DNA from: an uncultured Alphaproteobacteria bacterium
GTDB lineage: Bacteria > Pseudomonadota > Alphaproteobacteria > JAPOUT01 > G958296285
Direction: 5' to 3'
NCBI GenBank assembly: GCA_958296285.1
Contig: OY282459.1
Location: 570,367-634,366, forward strand
Length of the DNA: 64,000 nt
Below the pieces are notes generated by a model. It had not been told where the DNA came from, made no database searches, and saw nothing but the letters and a program-made list of their open reading frames with translations. The translations under genes were made by a program, and so were the position numbers. The first letter of the stretch is position 1. Every line of letters starts with the position of its first letter. Below, piece after piece: positions 29,701-38,339 of this stretch.

Positions 29701-31004
29701 CTCGCGCCTTCGGCGATTTCCAGCGAGAGATTGCCGGTCTTGCCTTCCAGACGCGCGCCTTTCTCCGCCGAGAGGCTCGCCCCGGGGGGGCTTGCCCCGG
29801 AGAGGCTCGCCTCTGATCGCAGACGGACATCCACATCGCCATCGCTGCCGACAGAGGCGCGGACGGCATGGCTGCCTGCGCCGCTCGCCGTGATGGAGGC
29901 CGCCGTCTCTATCATGATGCTCCCGCGTTTTTCCACGGTCGCGCGGACGCCGTCCGCGCCGGCGCCTTGTGTCGTAATGCTGCCGCCGGGGAGCGCGATC
30001 GTGATATTTCTTACCTTTTTCGGCTCTTGGATCACGGCGTAGACGCCATGGCTGGCTAGTCCTTTCGTGCTTATTCTTGCCCGCGAGAGGATCGTTATTT
30101 CTGCGGAAGATGGCGCGGTGGCGTAGAGGGCGTGGTTGCCGCTCCCTGCGCCTTCTGTCCTGATCGCGCCGCCTAGAATCTCTATGTTCATATTCCCTGT
30201 GCCGTGACTGTGGATTCCGTGGGCGTTCGTCATGCCTTGGGTTGTGATTTGGGCGGGGGAATGGAGTTTCATATTTATGATTCCGGAGGAGGGGCTGTTG
30301 GCGAAGATGGCTTTTCCGCCTGTTCCTCGCGCTTCCGCCGCGCCTTTGATGTCCATCAGGATGAAGCCGCCGCCTTGCGAGGCGTCCACATAGATGGCGT
30401 GGCGTTTTGTCGCGCGGGCGCGCACGGTCGCGCCTTGGGCGAGCGAGACGCGCAGCCCGCGCACGCCTTCCAGATGGACGGCGCCGCCGCCTATTGGCAC
30501 GTCGCTTGTGTTGGCGGGGAGATCCACTTCGCCGCTTTCTATCGCCACTTCCAGCGTTTCGCCATAATGTTTGATGGAGGGGGCCCATCCTCCGTCGGCT
30601 TGGTAGAAGATGGCGAGATCGTTTTCTCTATAGGAGATGGCTGGGCCTGCGGCTCTATTTGTTCCGCTATAGCCGTCGCTGCTGTCGCAGATGACGGATC
30701 GGGAGGCGTAATAGCCTGTGACTTCGCGCCAGCCTATGCCGTTGGTCAGGGGGTTTCCGAGCGCTAGGCCTTGCGGTTCCCAGAGGCGCAGGGGTGTTTC
30801 TTTATTGCCGCGCGTGCCGGTTGTGAGGATTGTTCCTGTTCTGTAGCGGGTGGGCGCGGTTCGCTCCCAGGCGGTGTAGCGGTCTGTGAAGGTTGCGCCG
30901 CAGGCGTTTGTGGCGCGCGCTTGCGGGGGGTGTGTCAGCGCCGATCCTGCCGCGAGGAGACAGGCGAGAGAGAGGGGGGAAAGGAAAGGTGATTTGCGAG
31001 ACAT
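26700..31004 (-). CDS. autotransporter with beta-helix-type passenger and C-terminal beta-barrel
   Basis: A 1434-residue type V secretion protein. A signal peptide (MSRKSPFLSPLSLACLLAAGSALTHPPQARA) leads a passenger of roughly residues 32-1130 rich in G, S, A, N and short strands. The last 280 or so residues form the autotransporter barrel, starting near GVCGWMDLRG and ending ...IFRLGATF, with the terminal phenylalanine needed for outer-membrane insertion. The passenger contains a duplicated block: SLEMGGGADLITNGGVMTLN and SFQMGGGADIVENAGMMTLN each precede a DFG-rich segment. Adhesion is the usual role but no ligand can be read. Eleven bases of a GGGGCTTGC-type direct repeat add a small local duplication near residue 410. 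Confidence 0.93.
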   Translation of the reverse strand: MSRKSPFLSPLSLACLLAAGSALTHPPQARATNACGATFTDRYTAWERTAPTRYRTGTILTTGTRGNKETPLRLWEPQGLALGNPLTNGIGWREVTGYYASRSVICDSSDGYSGTNRAAGPAISYRENDLAIFYQADGGWAPSIKHYGETLEVAIESGEVDLPANTSDVPIGGGAVHLEGVRGLRVSLAQGATVRARATKRHAIYVDASQGGGFILMDIKGAAEARGTGGKAIFANSPSSGIINMKLHSPAQITTQGMTNAHGIHSHGTGNMNIEILGGAIRTEGAGSGNHALYATAPSSAEITILSRARISTKGLASHGVYAVIQEPKKVRNITIALPGGSITTQGAGADGVRATVEKRGSIMIETAASITASGAGSHAVRASVGSDGDVDVRLRSEASLSGASPPGASLSAEKGARLEGKTGNLSLEIAEGASIARGGVIFVNGGYATVVNGGTLTGDILFQQTIADLSGRNLIRNLAGGEITGRVVGGAGSHDFENYGIFRAKGASNFGAAGDTAADALSNWGRITLQSGARLTGLAVMQNFSGAEISGRIAFGGLGNNFRNFGVFTGSLEMGGGADLITNGGVMTLNAASDFGGGDDKLANGGLLVIDHAANGSRQMEIANLNHFTQNRGGRLRFRLDFTRPLPEVPLLHIGAAETIFAASAIEIAAQAGHVPTTGVLPLMTGAGIAEDLDISGLSSAFGTIRLAGHTLSIALAPRNTNFCGTGSLTTGNAPIHPGDARTHITCRRAIEQGIALAAEDTALRHRAGAGATAFIHHAGRGGEIHLESGSVSKKEHIAAREAIRLSSAHHDSIAITTASGTSVRNEDARSSSHAIFASGEGPIRMSLGGSSSAISPNGDAIHAITVGAMPIEVRIEGGTHQSSGAQDDEAATVNLRGGAGRISLDIAKGATVGTVMGRRAIRLSGRNPSARQRNRIANLGSVYGVLQGSEGHDAFHNQSRLESSAPAALNEGGGSDLIRSDGVFRGSFQMGGGADIVENAGMMTLNALSDFGSGRDSFSNAGTLRLEGSARIIGLESFTQEPEGVLELAFEAHPQGVVIDAASGQAEGAVDLSEVAPSIAVISLFPSAVNVENLNLPRHVTVMDDGVFTRLVIAHSMVGGLQTYDSLLQAGWHAERVLGRAIFSAACDPAFQFGDGVCGWMDLRGRFTSHRPLAEAHYDEETYGMLAGMHFARRKWRLTVATGYERSRVEARAPNESAFPSLADRFLLGAHLGTEGQRLPGAWDLDLQLRLAYAAYETGRFTEAGQALARSAPELLTVAIAMGFAKRAVLFGDWVLVGRAELGALSQTADGFAESGGSAPFVVEPIDEILAFTGAFADLRASRELRWGEIASSFYFGAHYFPTDPASDLRASVLDRSLRARGTMERAMMDLGVSLGYRSYEGVEIKLGYEAGIGLAGETSIHSAIFRLGATF

Positions 31005-31251
31005 GGGGGGTTTTCCTCATGGGGGTTGTTGTTTTTGGTTTGGGTGATGAAAGACGAGGGAGGCTTTGGGCGTAAGGCAAAATTATCTCGCGGCGTCTAA
31101 ACTCTTGGGCGGGTCAAGGGGGTGGGAGATCAAGGTTTTTTGTGGTTGGCGGGGTTGGGGGCTCTTTTTTTGGGGGGATCACGAAGTTTGGGTTTGTTGG
31201 AAATTTGAGTTGCGATGGTTTCACGGCTTGTTGAGGCGCGGGCGCTGCCGC

Positions 31252-31557
31252 GCTCCCGTGAAGGGGGGTTTGGGGGGCTAGCCCCCCAAAAAAACCAAGC
31301 GGGCGCAAGCCCGCTATAGTCGGCGGGCGTGGCGAAACGAAGCCGAGCGTAGCGAGGCGAGAAAGCCCGCCGACCCCCCTGCAACGCGAGAACTCTTGCG
31401 AGCAGGGGGCGCGTGGGTGGGGTCGCATTTGCTCGCTCGTTTCACTCGCTTCGCAAATGCTTTTCCCCCACCCCACCCACGCGTTTCGGGGGGATTCCCC
31501 CCGACCCCCCCTTCTTCGCGGGGGGCGTTCCGCCCCCCACACCCCCCTTCACAGGAG
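31252..31557. repeat. hairpin cassette copy 7
   Basis: It lies between the autotransporter promoter region and the 3' end of the enoyl-CoA hydratase (stop at 31569). The left end is GCTCCCGTGAAGGGGGG with a TTT..AAA edge; the right edge is the CGTTCCG variant of the looped G6/C6 hairpin, ending CACAGGAG. The central palindrome is modified to GAGAACTCTTGCGAGCAG. The 247 bp between the autotransporter start and this cassette (31005-31251) are unique sequence in which I see no gene; the autotransporter promoter is expected there. Confidence 0.9.
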
Positions 31558-31568
31558 CAAGTCAAATC

Positions 31569-32336
31569 TCATCTCCCCCGAAAAACTGCCCCCCGCCGCT
31601 CCGAAACCGCCCGAACACCCTCCCGATGATCCTCCGTCCCAAAAAGACGCCTCTGCTCCAACCACTCCCGCTTCACAATCTCCCCAAAAGCCAAAACGCC
31701 CCCCATCCGTAAAGTCTCCTTCACAGAAACCAACGCCAAAGGCGCATTCGCCGCAATCTCCTCAGCAAAACGCTGCGCCGCATCATCAAGCTCCTCGCGC
31801 GACACAAGCTCATCCACAATGCCCCATTGAAACGCCTCCTCGCCCCCTAAACGCCGACCCGTCAAAAGAAGCCGCGCCGCCTTCTGCCCGCCAATAAGAG
31901 CAGGGAGCGTATGAGATATGCCAAAACCCGGATGAACGCCCAATTTGACAAAATTCGCCCAAAACCGAGCCTCAGGACACGCCACGCGAAAATCAGCCAC
32001 AAGAGCAAGGCCAAAACCCCCGCCAGTCGCAGGCCCCTGAATCGCCGCGACAATCGGAATCGGACAGGCATAAACACGCCGCGCATATTCATAAAGCTGA
32101 GAAACATCGCCCGTCCGCTCGGTCGGACGAGACGCCTCCGCCGAAAAAAGCCCGCCCGCGCAAAAAGCCTTCCCCCGAGACGCCAACACAATCGCGCGGC
32201 ACGAAGCCTCCGCCCTGAAACTGTCGCAAGATTCAGCAATGCCGCGAATCAGCGCCTCGTCAAAATAATTGTGCGGCGGACGGTTCAGCCTAATCCAGCC
32301 GACCAATCCGCGCCTCTCTATTAAGAGATCGTCCAT
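31569..32336 (-). CDS. enoyl-CoA hydratase/isomerase family protein
   Basis: A 255-residue crotonase. The oxyanion-hole segments are SRGKAFCAGG (near 57) and IQGPATGGGFGLALVADFRVA (near 100); the region ANFVKLGVHPGFGISHTLPALIG occupies the place of the two catalytic glutamates of true hydratases, and here the expected acidic residues are not obvious, so isomerase, hydrolase or another crotonase activity is possible. It diverges from a P450 gene with 117 bp between them. Substrate unknown. Confidence 0.88.
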   Translation of the reverse strand: MDDLLIERRGLVGWIRLNRPPHNYFDEALIRGIAESCDSFRAEASCRAIVLASRGKAFCAGGLFSAEASRPTERTGDVSQLYEYARRVYACPIPIVAAIQGPATGGGFGLALVADFRVACPEARFWANFVKLGVHPGFGISHTLPALIGGQKAARLLLTGRRLGGEEAFQWGIVDELVSREELDDAAQRFAEEIAANAPLALVSVKETLRMGGVLAFGEIVKREWLEQRRLFGTEDHREGVRAVSERRGAVFRGR

Positions 32337-32453
32337 CGCGCCACTATATCATCTCTCCTCGCGCGCGCGCATTTTCCTCTTGCCTCTTCGCCCGATAGCG
32401 GCGAAAATCGCTGAGGGGATGAGAGATCGGAAGGATTGGGAGGATCGGAAGCC

Positions 32454-33737
32454 ATGAGCCTTGTCAAAGAAAAACCCTCAACGGATAAGAAAAATCTCGC
32501 CAACGAGATTGTCAGCCCTGCCGTTTATGCCGATGAAGAGCGGCTGCATCGCGCGCTCGCCCGTCTTCGGCGCGAGAGTCCGATTTTTTGGGCAGAGCCG
32601 GACGATTATCGTCCTTTCTGGGCGATCACGAAACACGCCGACATTCTGGAAATAGAGAAGCTCAACGATTTCTTCCTCAACGATCCGAGAACGACTTTGA
32701 TTGATATTCCGACCGAGAAGGGGATCAAGGATTACACAGGCGGCAGCCATATTCTCTTGCGGACGCTTGTTCATATGGACAATCCCGATCACAGAAAATA
32801 TCGCGCGCTGACGCAATCATGGTTCATGCCGCCCAATTTGCGCAAAATTCAAGAGGATGTCGCCAAGATCGCCGCGCGCGCCGTGGATCGCATGGCGGAG
32901 AAGGGCGGCTCGTGCGATTTCGTTCAAGATGTGGCGGTGTGGTATCCGTTGCAGGTGATCATGTCCATTCTTGGCGTGCCTCAGAAGGATGAGCCTTTCA
33001 TGCTCAAACTGACGCAGCAGCTTTTCGGCACGACCGATCCGGAGATGCGGCGCGGGCGCGAGCGTGATCTTTCCGAGACGCTGGACATGGATGTGGTGCA
33101 GGATTTTATCAACTATTTCACCGCCATGACTGAGGATAGGCGCAAGAATCCTAAAGATGATGTGGCGACGGTCATTGCGAATGCCCAGATTGACGGCGCG
33201 CCGATTGGTCATTTGGAGGCGATGTCTTATTACATCATCATTGCGTCTGCCGGGCATGACACGACCAGTTCGGCGACTGCCGGCGGCATGTTGGAGCTCA
33301 TTCGCAATCCTGATGAGATGCGGAAGGTTAGGGAGGATCGCTCTTTGATTCCGAAGATGTTGGAGGAGTGTTTTCGGTGGGTTTCGCCGGTGAAGCATTT
33401 TTTCCGCACGCCGATTGAGGATTATGAGATTGGGGGCGTCAAGATTAAGAAGGGGGAGAGCGTATTTTTGTCTTATCCGTCTGGGAATCGTGATGAGGAT
33501 GTTTTTGCGGATTCCTTTTCGTTTCGGGCGGACAGGGATCCGAATCGGCATTTGGCGTTTGGACATGGGGCGCATATATGTTTGGGGATGCATTTGGCGC
33601 GGATGGAGATGGCGGCGTTTTTTGACGCGTTGTTGGAGAGGGTTGGGGAGATTGGTTTGGATGGGGATCCGGAATGGGTTGAGTCGAGTTTTGTGAGTGG
33701 GTTGAAGCACATGCCGGTGCGTTTCAAGCTCCTTTAA
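32454..33737 (+). CDS. cytochrome P450
   Basis: A soluble bacterial P450 of 427 residues. Oxygen-activating I-helix ASAGHDTTSSA near residue 266, K-helix ExxR (EECFRW) near 307, and heme ligand loop FGHGAHICLGMHLAR near 372 with the cysteine. It has no membrane anchor or fused reductase, so it needs a ferredoxin and a reductase such as the one at 15364. Substrate cannot be deduced; neighbours of acyl-CoA metabolism suggest lipid, terpenoid or steroid chemistry. I start at ATG 32454 behind GGAGGATCGGAA. The stop codon is within the end of a cassette (CTCCTTTAAGAGG). Confidence 0.94.
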   Translation: MSLVKEKPSTDKKNLANEIVSPAVYADEERLHRALARLRRESPIFWAEPDDYRPFWAITKHADILEIEKLNDFFLNDPRTTLIDIPTEKGIKDYTGGSHILLRTLVHMDNPDHRKYRALTQSWFMPPNLRKIQEDVAKIAARAVDRMAEKGGSCDFVQDVAVWYPLQVIMSILGVPQKDEPFMLKLTQQLFGTTDPEMRRGRERDLSETLDMDVVQDFINYFTAMTEDRRKNPKDDVATVIANAQIDGAPIGHLEAMSYYIIIASAGHDTTSSATAGGMLELIRNPDEMRKVREDRSLIPKMLEECFRWVSPVKHFFRTPIEDYEIGGVKIKKGESVFLSYPSGNRDEDVFADSFSFRADRDPNRHLAFGHGAHICLGMHLARMEMAAFFDALLERVGEIGLDGDPEWVESSFVSGLKHMPVRFKLL

Positions 33738-34036
33738 GAGGGGGGTCAAGGGGGGCTTGCCCCCCTTGAAAAAAGGGGGTTCGGGGGAAACCCCCGAAGA
33801 GTCGGCGGGCGTGGCGAAACGAAGCGAGCGTTAGCGAGCGAGAAAGCCCGCCGACTTCCCTGCTTACAAGAGCTCTTGGCGTTCAGGGGGCGCGTGGGTG
33901 GGGTCGCATTTGCTCGCTCGTTGCCCTCGCTTCGCAAATGCTTTTTTCCCACCCACCCACGCGTTTTCGGGGGGATTCCCCCCGACCCCCCCTTCTTCGC
34001 GGGGGGCTTCGCCCCCCACACCCCCCTTCACCTTCA
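33728..34036. repeat. hairpin cassette copy 8 (convergent gap)
   Basis: Lies between the P450 and the convergent pdhC. Its left terminus, GCTCCTTTAAGAGGGGGG, contains the P450 stop codon; the right edge ends CACACCCCCCTTCACC seven bases before the pdhC stop. The left edge is a TCAAGGGGGGCTTGCC type and the right a CTTCG-looped type. A TTCGGGGGAAACCCCCGAA hairpin replaces the TCGGGGGGAATCCC form found elsewhere. Confidence 0.92.
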
Positions 34037-34042
34037 TGGGCG

Positions 34043-34894
34043 CTAAACAAACATCCGCCACGGCTCCTCTATAAACCCCCCCAACACACCCATAAACCGA
34101 CCCGCCAAAACCCCATCAATCACACGATGATCAGACGACAAAACGCAAGAAAGCCGCAAACCATCGCCCGTCTCCCGCAAAGCCCCAACCGCCAAAATCG
34201 CCGCCTGCGGCGGATTGATCACCGCCGTGAAACGATCCACCCCATGCATCCCCAAATTGGACAAACCAAAACTCCCCCCCTCATAATCACGCGGCAGCAA
34301 TCTCCGCGACCGAGCCTTCTCCACAATCTCGCCAATAGCGTCAGAAAGCCCGCGCAAAGACCTCTCCTCCGACCGCCACAGAATCGGCGCGATCAATCCA
34401 TGATCAGTCGCCACCGCCATGCCAATATCCGCATGACGATGCCGCAATAACGAATCCCCCGCGAAACTCACATTGACGCCCCGCTCCTCCATCAGCGCCA
34501 ACGACACCGCCCGCGTGATCAAAAGATTTAAGCCAAAACGCTCGCCCTCTCTCCGACCCAAATTAATCTGCCTCCGAAAATCATCAAGCGCCGCGGCGCG
34601 AAAATCCCTCTCGGTGAAAAAATGCGGAATCTCGCGCCAAGACGCCGCCATCCGCTTCGCCATCGCCAAACCCATCGGCGAAAGCGCGACCTCCTCATAA
34701 CTCCCCTCCTCATAAAAAAGACGCGGCGAAGGAAGAGCGTCCGCCATCGCCGAGCGCGAAACCCGCCCTGACAGCGCCGCCTCCACGTCTCGCGCGACAA
34801 TCCGCCCGCCCGGACCGCTTCCGCGAATCTCCCGCAGCCTCAAACCCTTCTCGCGCGAGAGGCGTCTGGCATAAGGGCTAGCGATAACAGACAT
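34043..34894 (-). CDS. pdhC: dihydrolipoamide acetyltransferase (E2) lacking a lipoyl domain
   Basis: E2 core of pyruvate dehydrogenase, 283 residues. It begins directly with the peripheral-subunit-binding domain ([33 protein letters not shown], residues 5-37). A short linker leads to the catalytic acetyltransferase domain with the active-site SSDHRVIDG near residue 258. The N-terminal lipoyl domain found in ordinary E2 (about 420 residues) is absent, and upstream is only the coding sequence of pdhB, whose end it overlaps by 17 bp. Acetyl groups must therefore arrive on the lipoyl domain carried by E1 beta, or by another protein. A branched-chain E2 is less likely given the neighbours. Confidence 0.9.
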   Translation of the reverse strand: MSVIASPYARRLSREKGLRLREIRGSGPGGRIVARDVEAALSGRVSRSAMADALPSPRLFYEEGSYEEVALSPMGLAMAKRMAASWREIPHFFTERDFRAAALDDFRRQINLGRREGERFGLNLLITRAVSLALMEERGVNVSFAGDSLLRHRHADIGMAVATDHGLIAPILWRSEERSLRGLSDAIGEIVEKARSRRLLPRDYEGGSFGLSNLGMHGVDRFTAVINPPQAAILAVGALRETGDGLRLSCVLSSDHRVIDGVLAGRFMGVLGGFIEEPWRMFV

Positions 34895-36284
34895 GGCGCA
34901 CCGCCTTGATCACATCCTCTTTGGAAGGAAGCGCCGCCTTCTCCAGCTTGTCGGCATAGGGCATCGGAACATCCCGCGCCGAGACGCGCAGAGGCGGCGC
35001 GTCCAAAAAATCAAACCGCTCGGCGACCACGCGCGCGCAAATCTCCGCGCCGATATTGCAGACCGGCCAGCAATCCTCCACGATCACCAAGCGATGCGTC
35101 TTCTCCACCGATTGAAAAATGAGCCGCAGATCCATCGGGCGCAAACTTCGCAAATCCACGATCTCGCACTCTATGCCGTCAGAAGCGAGCGCTTCGGCGG
35201 CGTCATGCGCGTAAAGAAGCGCGTGGCTGTAAGAGACGATTGTCGCCTCCGCGCCGCGCCGCCGATACGCCGCGCGCCCGATGGGAAGAGTGAAACTCTC
35301 GTCTGTCGGGACTCTGCCCTTCCGCCCGTAAAGGAGCTCGCTCTCCAAAAAGACGACAGGATTGGGATCGCGTATCGCCGATTTGAGAAGCGCTTTCGCG
35401 TCAGAGGCGGAGAAGGGGGCGACAACCTTTAATCCCGGAATATGCGCGAACCACGCCGAGAAATCCTGACTATGCTGCGCGGCGACTCGGGGCGCGGCGC
35501 CATTGGGACCCCGAAAGACGATCGGACAGCCCATCTGCCCGCCGGACATATAAAGCGTCTTCGCGGCGGAATTGACGATCTGATCCATCGCCTGCATGGC
35601 GAAGTTGAACGTCATGAACTCCACGATCGGGCGCAAGCCTCCGAAAGCCGCGCCCACGCCAAGCCCGGCGAAGCCATGCTCCGTCACAGGCGTGTCAATG
35701 ACGCGCCTCGCGCCAAACTCTTTTAGGAGACCGCGCGTGACTTTGTAAGCGCCTTCATATTCGGCGACTTCCTCGCCAATGACGAAGACGCGGTCATCGC
35801 GGCGCATTTCTTCCGCCATCGCGTCTCGGAGGGCATCGCGCATTGTGATGTCCGCCGTTTCGCCGTGATACTCCGGTGTTTCGGGAGGAGAGTCCGCCGA
35901 GACGGAAGAGGCGGGGGCGGCGGCGGCGGGGCGTCTTGACGCGGGAGCGGGGCGTCTTGACGCGGGGGCATCAGGGGCGGCGGGCGTTGGGCGCGTCTCT
36001 TTGGCTTCGGCGAGCGCTTTCGCCAAATCCGTCTCGCCTTCGCCGTCTCGCAGCAGAATCGCCAAGACCTCATTCACCGGAACGGGATCGCCTCCGGCCT
36101 CATAGAGAATCTTGCCGACTTTGCCTCCTTCTTCGGCTTCTATGTCCATCGCGGCTTTGTCGGTTTCAATCTCGCCGATGACATCGCCTTCGCCGACTGT
36201 GTCGCCTTCTTTCACGTGCCACGCCGTCAGCAGACCTTCCTCCATTGTCGGCGACAGGGTCGGCATTCGGACGAGGATCGGCAT
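34878..36284 (-). CDS. pdhB: pyruvate dehydrogenase E1 beta subunit with N-terminal lipoyl domain
   Basis: A 468-residue fusion typical of alphaproteobacteria. The lipoyl domain (1-80) carries the modified lysine in EIETDKAAM (K43). A linker of about 60 residues rich in Ala/Pro includes two ASRRP repeats made by the GCGTCTTGACGC palindrome (35931 and 35952), and the transketolase-like E1 beta domain starts near residue 140 ([15 protein letters not shown]). It forms the thiamine-dependent E1 with PdhA. It begins one base after the pdhA stop and overlaps pdhC. Confidence 0.96.
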   Translation of the reverse strand: MPILVRMPTLSPTMEEGLLTAWHVKEGDTVGEGDVIGEIETDKAAMDIEAEEGGKVGKILYEAGGDPVPVNEVLAILLRDGEGETDLAKALAEAKETRPTPAAPDAPASRRPAPASRRPAAAAPASSVSADSPPETPEYHGETADITMRDALRDAMAEEMRRDDRVFVIGEEVAEYEGAYKVTRGLLKEFGARRVIDTPVTEHGFAGLGVGAAFGGLRPIVEFMTFNFAMQAMDQIVNSAAKTLYMSGGQMGCPIVFRGPNGAAPRVAAQHSQDFSAWFAHIPGLKVVAPFSASDAKALLKSAIRDPNPVVFLESELLYGRKGRVPTDESFTLPIGRAAYRRRGAEATIVSYSHALLYAHDAAEALASDGIECEIVDLRSLRPMDLRLIFQSVEKTHRLVIVEDCWPVCNIGAEICARVVAERFDFLDAPPLRVSARDVPMPYADKLEKAALPSKEDVIKAVRHVCYR

Positions 36285-36285
36285 G

Positions 36286-37254
36286 TCAATGGCTTTCCTT
36301 CTCGGTGATGAGAATATCGGTCATCAGTTCGCTCAGAGGGGGTTCGGGGCTGTTTTCGGCGAAGCGCGCCGCTTCTTCCATTTCGGCGTCTATGGTTTTT
36401 TCCATTGCCGCCAGCGTCTTTTCCTTTGCCGCGCCCGTCTCCAAGAGGCGCTGCCGCGCGCTGTCTATCGGATCGTGATGCTCGCGCATTTCTTTGACTT
36501 CTTCTTTGGAGCGATATTTCGCCGGATCCGACATGGAATGGCCGGCGTAGCGATAGGTTTGCATTTCCAAGATGAAGGGGCCTTTGCCGTTTCGGCAGAA
36601 ATCCAGAGCCTGTCGCGCTTCGTCCATGACTTTTTCCACATTCATGCCGTCCACGGCTTTGCCTGGGATGTCGAAACTGTCGCCGCGTCTATGGAGGGCG
36701 GTTTGGGCGGTGGCGCGCTCTAGGCTTGTTCCCATGGCGTAGTGGTTGTTTTCTATGATGTAGAGGATGGGGAGTTTCCAGAGTTTCGCCATATTGAAAC
36801 TTTCATAGACTTGTCCTTGGTTGGCGGCGCCGTCTCCGAAGGAGGCGATAGAGACGGCGTTTTGTTTGAGGTAGGCGTTGGCGAAGGCGAGTCCTGTTCC
36901 GATTGGCACTTGCGCGCCGACGATGCCGTGTCCGCCGAAGAAGTTTTTTTCGCGGCTGAACATGTGCATAGAGCCGCCTTTGCCTTTGGAGTATCCGGCG
37001 TTTCGTCCCATCAGTTCTGCCATGACTTGTGTTGGGTTCATGTCGCAGGCGAGCATATGTCCGTGGTCGCGGTATCCTGTGATGATTTGGTCTTGGGGGA
37101 GGGCGGCGTGTTGGAGTCCGACGACGACGGCTTCTTGTCCGAGGTAGAGGTGGCAGAAGCCGCCGATTTTTCCTAGCGCGTAGAGTCGTCCGGCTTTTTG
37201 CTCAAAGCGTCTGATTCGGAGCATGGTTTGGAAGGCGCGGAGGAGTGGGGGCAT
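36286..37254 (-). CDS. pdhA: pyruvate dehydrogenase E1 alpha subunit
   Basis: E1 alpha of 322 residues. The thiamine diphosphate motif [16 protein letters not shown] spans about 140-170, and [13 protein letters not shown] and the phosphorylation-loop-like [11 protein letters not shown] are conserved. It decarboxylates pyruvate together with PdhB and reductively acetylates a lipoyl group. It is first in pdhA-pdhB-pdhC; no lipoamide dehydrogenase (E3) gene is present in the window. The promoter region contains the second copy of repeat R2 and then a hairpin cassette shared with the divergent ATP synthase operon. Confidence 0.96.
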   Translation of the reverse strand: MPPLLRAFQTMLRIRRFEQKAGRLYALGKIGGFCHLYLGQEAVVVGLQHAALPQDQIITGYRDHGHMLACDMNPTQVMAELMGRNAGYSKGKGGSMHMFSREKNFFGGHGIVGAQVPIGTGLAFANAYLKQNAVSIASFGDGAANQGQVYESFNMAKLWKLPILYIIENNHYAMGTSLERATAQTALHRRGDSFDIPGKAVDGMNVEKVMDEARQALDFCRNGKGPFILEMQTYRYAGHSMSDPAKYRSKEEVKEMREHHDPIDSARQRLLETGAAKEKTLAAMEKTIDAEMEEAARFAENSPEPPLSELMTDILITEKESH

Positions 37255-37277
37255 GGGGGTGAGGATAGCATATTGGG

Positions 37278-37364
37278 GTCGCTGCCGCGACAGGCATCTT
37301 TTTCATAGACAGGCATTTTGGATTTGCCGCAGGGGAACTAATGCATAGAAGCTGAAGGTGAAGG
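37278..37364 (+). repeat. second repeat family (R2), copy b
   Basis: Plus-strand copy of the element at 26622-26700, starting GTCGCTGCCGCGACAGGC 24 bp upstream of the pdhA start and running into a hairpin cassette through GCATAGAAGCTGAAGGTGAAGG. Compared with copy a, the ends are nearly identical and a few bases differ around the middle. The two copies are inverted and enclose the 10.6-kb block from the autotransporter to pdhA. Confidence 0.85.
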
Positions 37365-37666
37365 GGGGTGTGGGGGGCGAAGCCCCCCGCGAAAAGGGGG
37401 TTCGGGGGAAACCCCCGAAAGCGCGTGGGTGGGTGGGAAAAGAGCTTTTGCGAAGTGAGCGTAGCGAACGAGCAAAAGCGACCCACCCACGCGCCCCCTG
37501 CTAGAAGAGCTCTTGCGAGCAGGGGGGTCGGCGGGCTTTCTCGCGGGCTTGCGCTGACGCGCTTCGCCCGCTTCGTTTCGCCACGCCCGCCGACTATTCG
37601 GGGGGATTCCCCCCGACCCCCCCTTTTCTCAAGGGGGGCAAGCCCCCCTTGACCCCCCTTTTTGCA
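37351..37666. repeat. hairpin cassette copy 9 (upstream of the atp operon)
   Basis: Sits between divergent pdhA and atpH. The left edge is a GTGTGGGGGGCGAAGCC hairpin preceded by GCTGAAGGTGAAGG, and the right edge a TCAAGGGGGGCAAGCC type. The GCGTGGGTGGGTGGG hairpin, the AGAAGAGCTCTT palindrome, the GTCGGCGGGC hairpin and a TCGGGGGGATTCC hairpin follow in order. A promoter for atpH must lie either inside it or in the 74 bp between it and the ATG. Confidence 0.9.
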
Positions 37667-37740
37667 GAGCGCAGGATTGTCCTTGCGCCAACAACGCCCC
37701 CATGCTAGACCCCCCAAAACCAAACAAAACCCCCAACCCC

Positions 37741-38313
37741 ATGCCAGCCAAAAATCCACAACTCGGAACAACAGCAGGACGATACGCCGCCGCCCTCCTC
37801 TCACTCGCCCGCGAACACAATCGCGCCGACATAATCGCCGCCAATCTCCAAAATCTCCAAAAACTCCTCGCAAACCACCCCAAACTCGCCCAAACCCTCA
37901 AAAATCCCTCCATCCCCCTCAACCAAAGAAACGCCCTCCTCGCAAAACTGATGAAAAAAACCCGCTTTGACCCCCTCACCACATCCTGCGCCGGACTCCT
38001 CCTGCGAAACAGACGCTTCCACCTCCTCAAAAATATGAGCGAAATCTTCGCCCAAACACTCGCCGAAGAAAAAGGCGAGCGCCTCGTCCGAATCATCAGC
38101 GCCCAACCCATAGACGAAAAAACCCAGCAAACCCTCCGCCGCCACCTCGCCCGCGCCCTCAAAGCCAAGCCGCAAGATTTGCGTCTGATAAGCGCCGAAG
38201 ACCCGTCCCTCTTAGGCGGCTTCCGCCTGGAAATCGGAAGCCGCGCCATAGACGCCTCGCTCTCAGCGAAACTCAGCCGCTTTGAAGAAACGCTGTCGCG
38301 CCCAGCGTCCTGA
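37741..38313 (+). CDS. atpH: ATP synthase F1 delta subunit
   Basis: Delta subunit (OSCP) linking F1 to the peripheral stalk; 190 residues. The N-terminal helical domain starts [17 protein letters not shown] and the C-terminal part ends with the conserved [25 protein letters not shown]. The first in-frame ATG is at 37702, but [16 protein letters not shown] at 37741 gives the normal length; neither has a clear ribosome site. It is first in an atpHAGDC operon, the F1 part being separate from F0 as is usual for alphaproteobacteria. Confidence 0.94.
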   Translation: MPAKNPQLGTTAGRYAAALLSLAREHNRADIIAANLQNLQKLLANHPKLAQTLKNPSIPLNQRNALLAKLMKKTRFDPLTTSCAGLLLRNRRFHLLKNMSEIFAQTLAEEKGERLVRIISAQPIDEKTQQTLRRHLARALKAKPQDLRLISAEDPSLLGGFRLEIGSRAIDASLSAKLSRFEETLSRPAS

Positions 38314-38339
38314 CATCAGACGAGCGGGAGGGAAAAAAG

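Noticed and set aside
31114..31994. Long open frames running through the cassettes on both strands (also at 11515-11994, 23181-23471, 61044-61991)
   Set aside because: They consist of the repeat text itself (Gly/Pro/Arg-rich in every copy), have no ribosome sites, and stay open only because G/C runs lack stop codons.
34878..34894. Frameshift hiding the E2 lipoyl domain upstream of pdhC
   Set aside because: The sequence upstream of the E2 start is intact, conserved PdhB coding sequence, so there is no room for a lost E2 domain.
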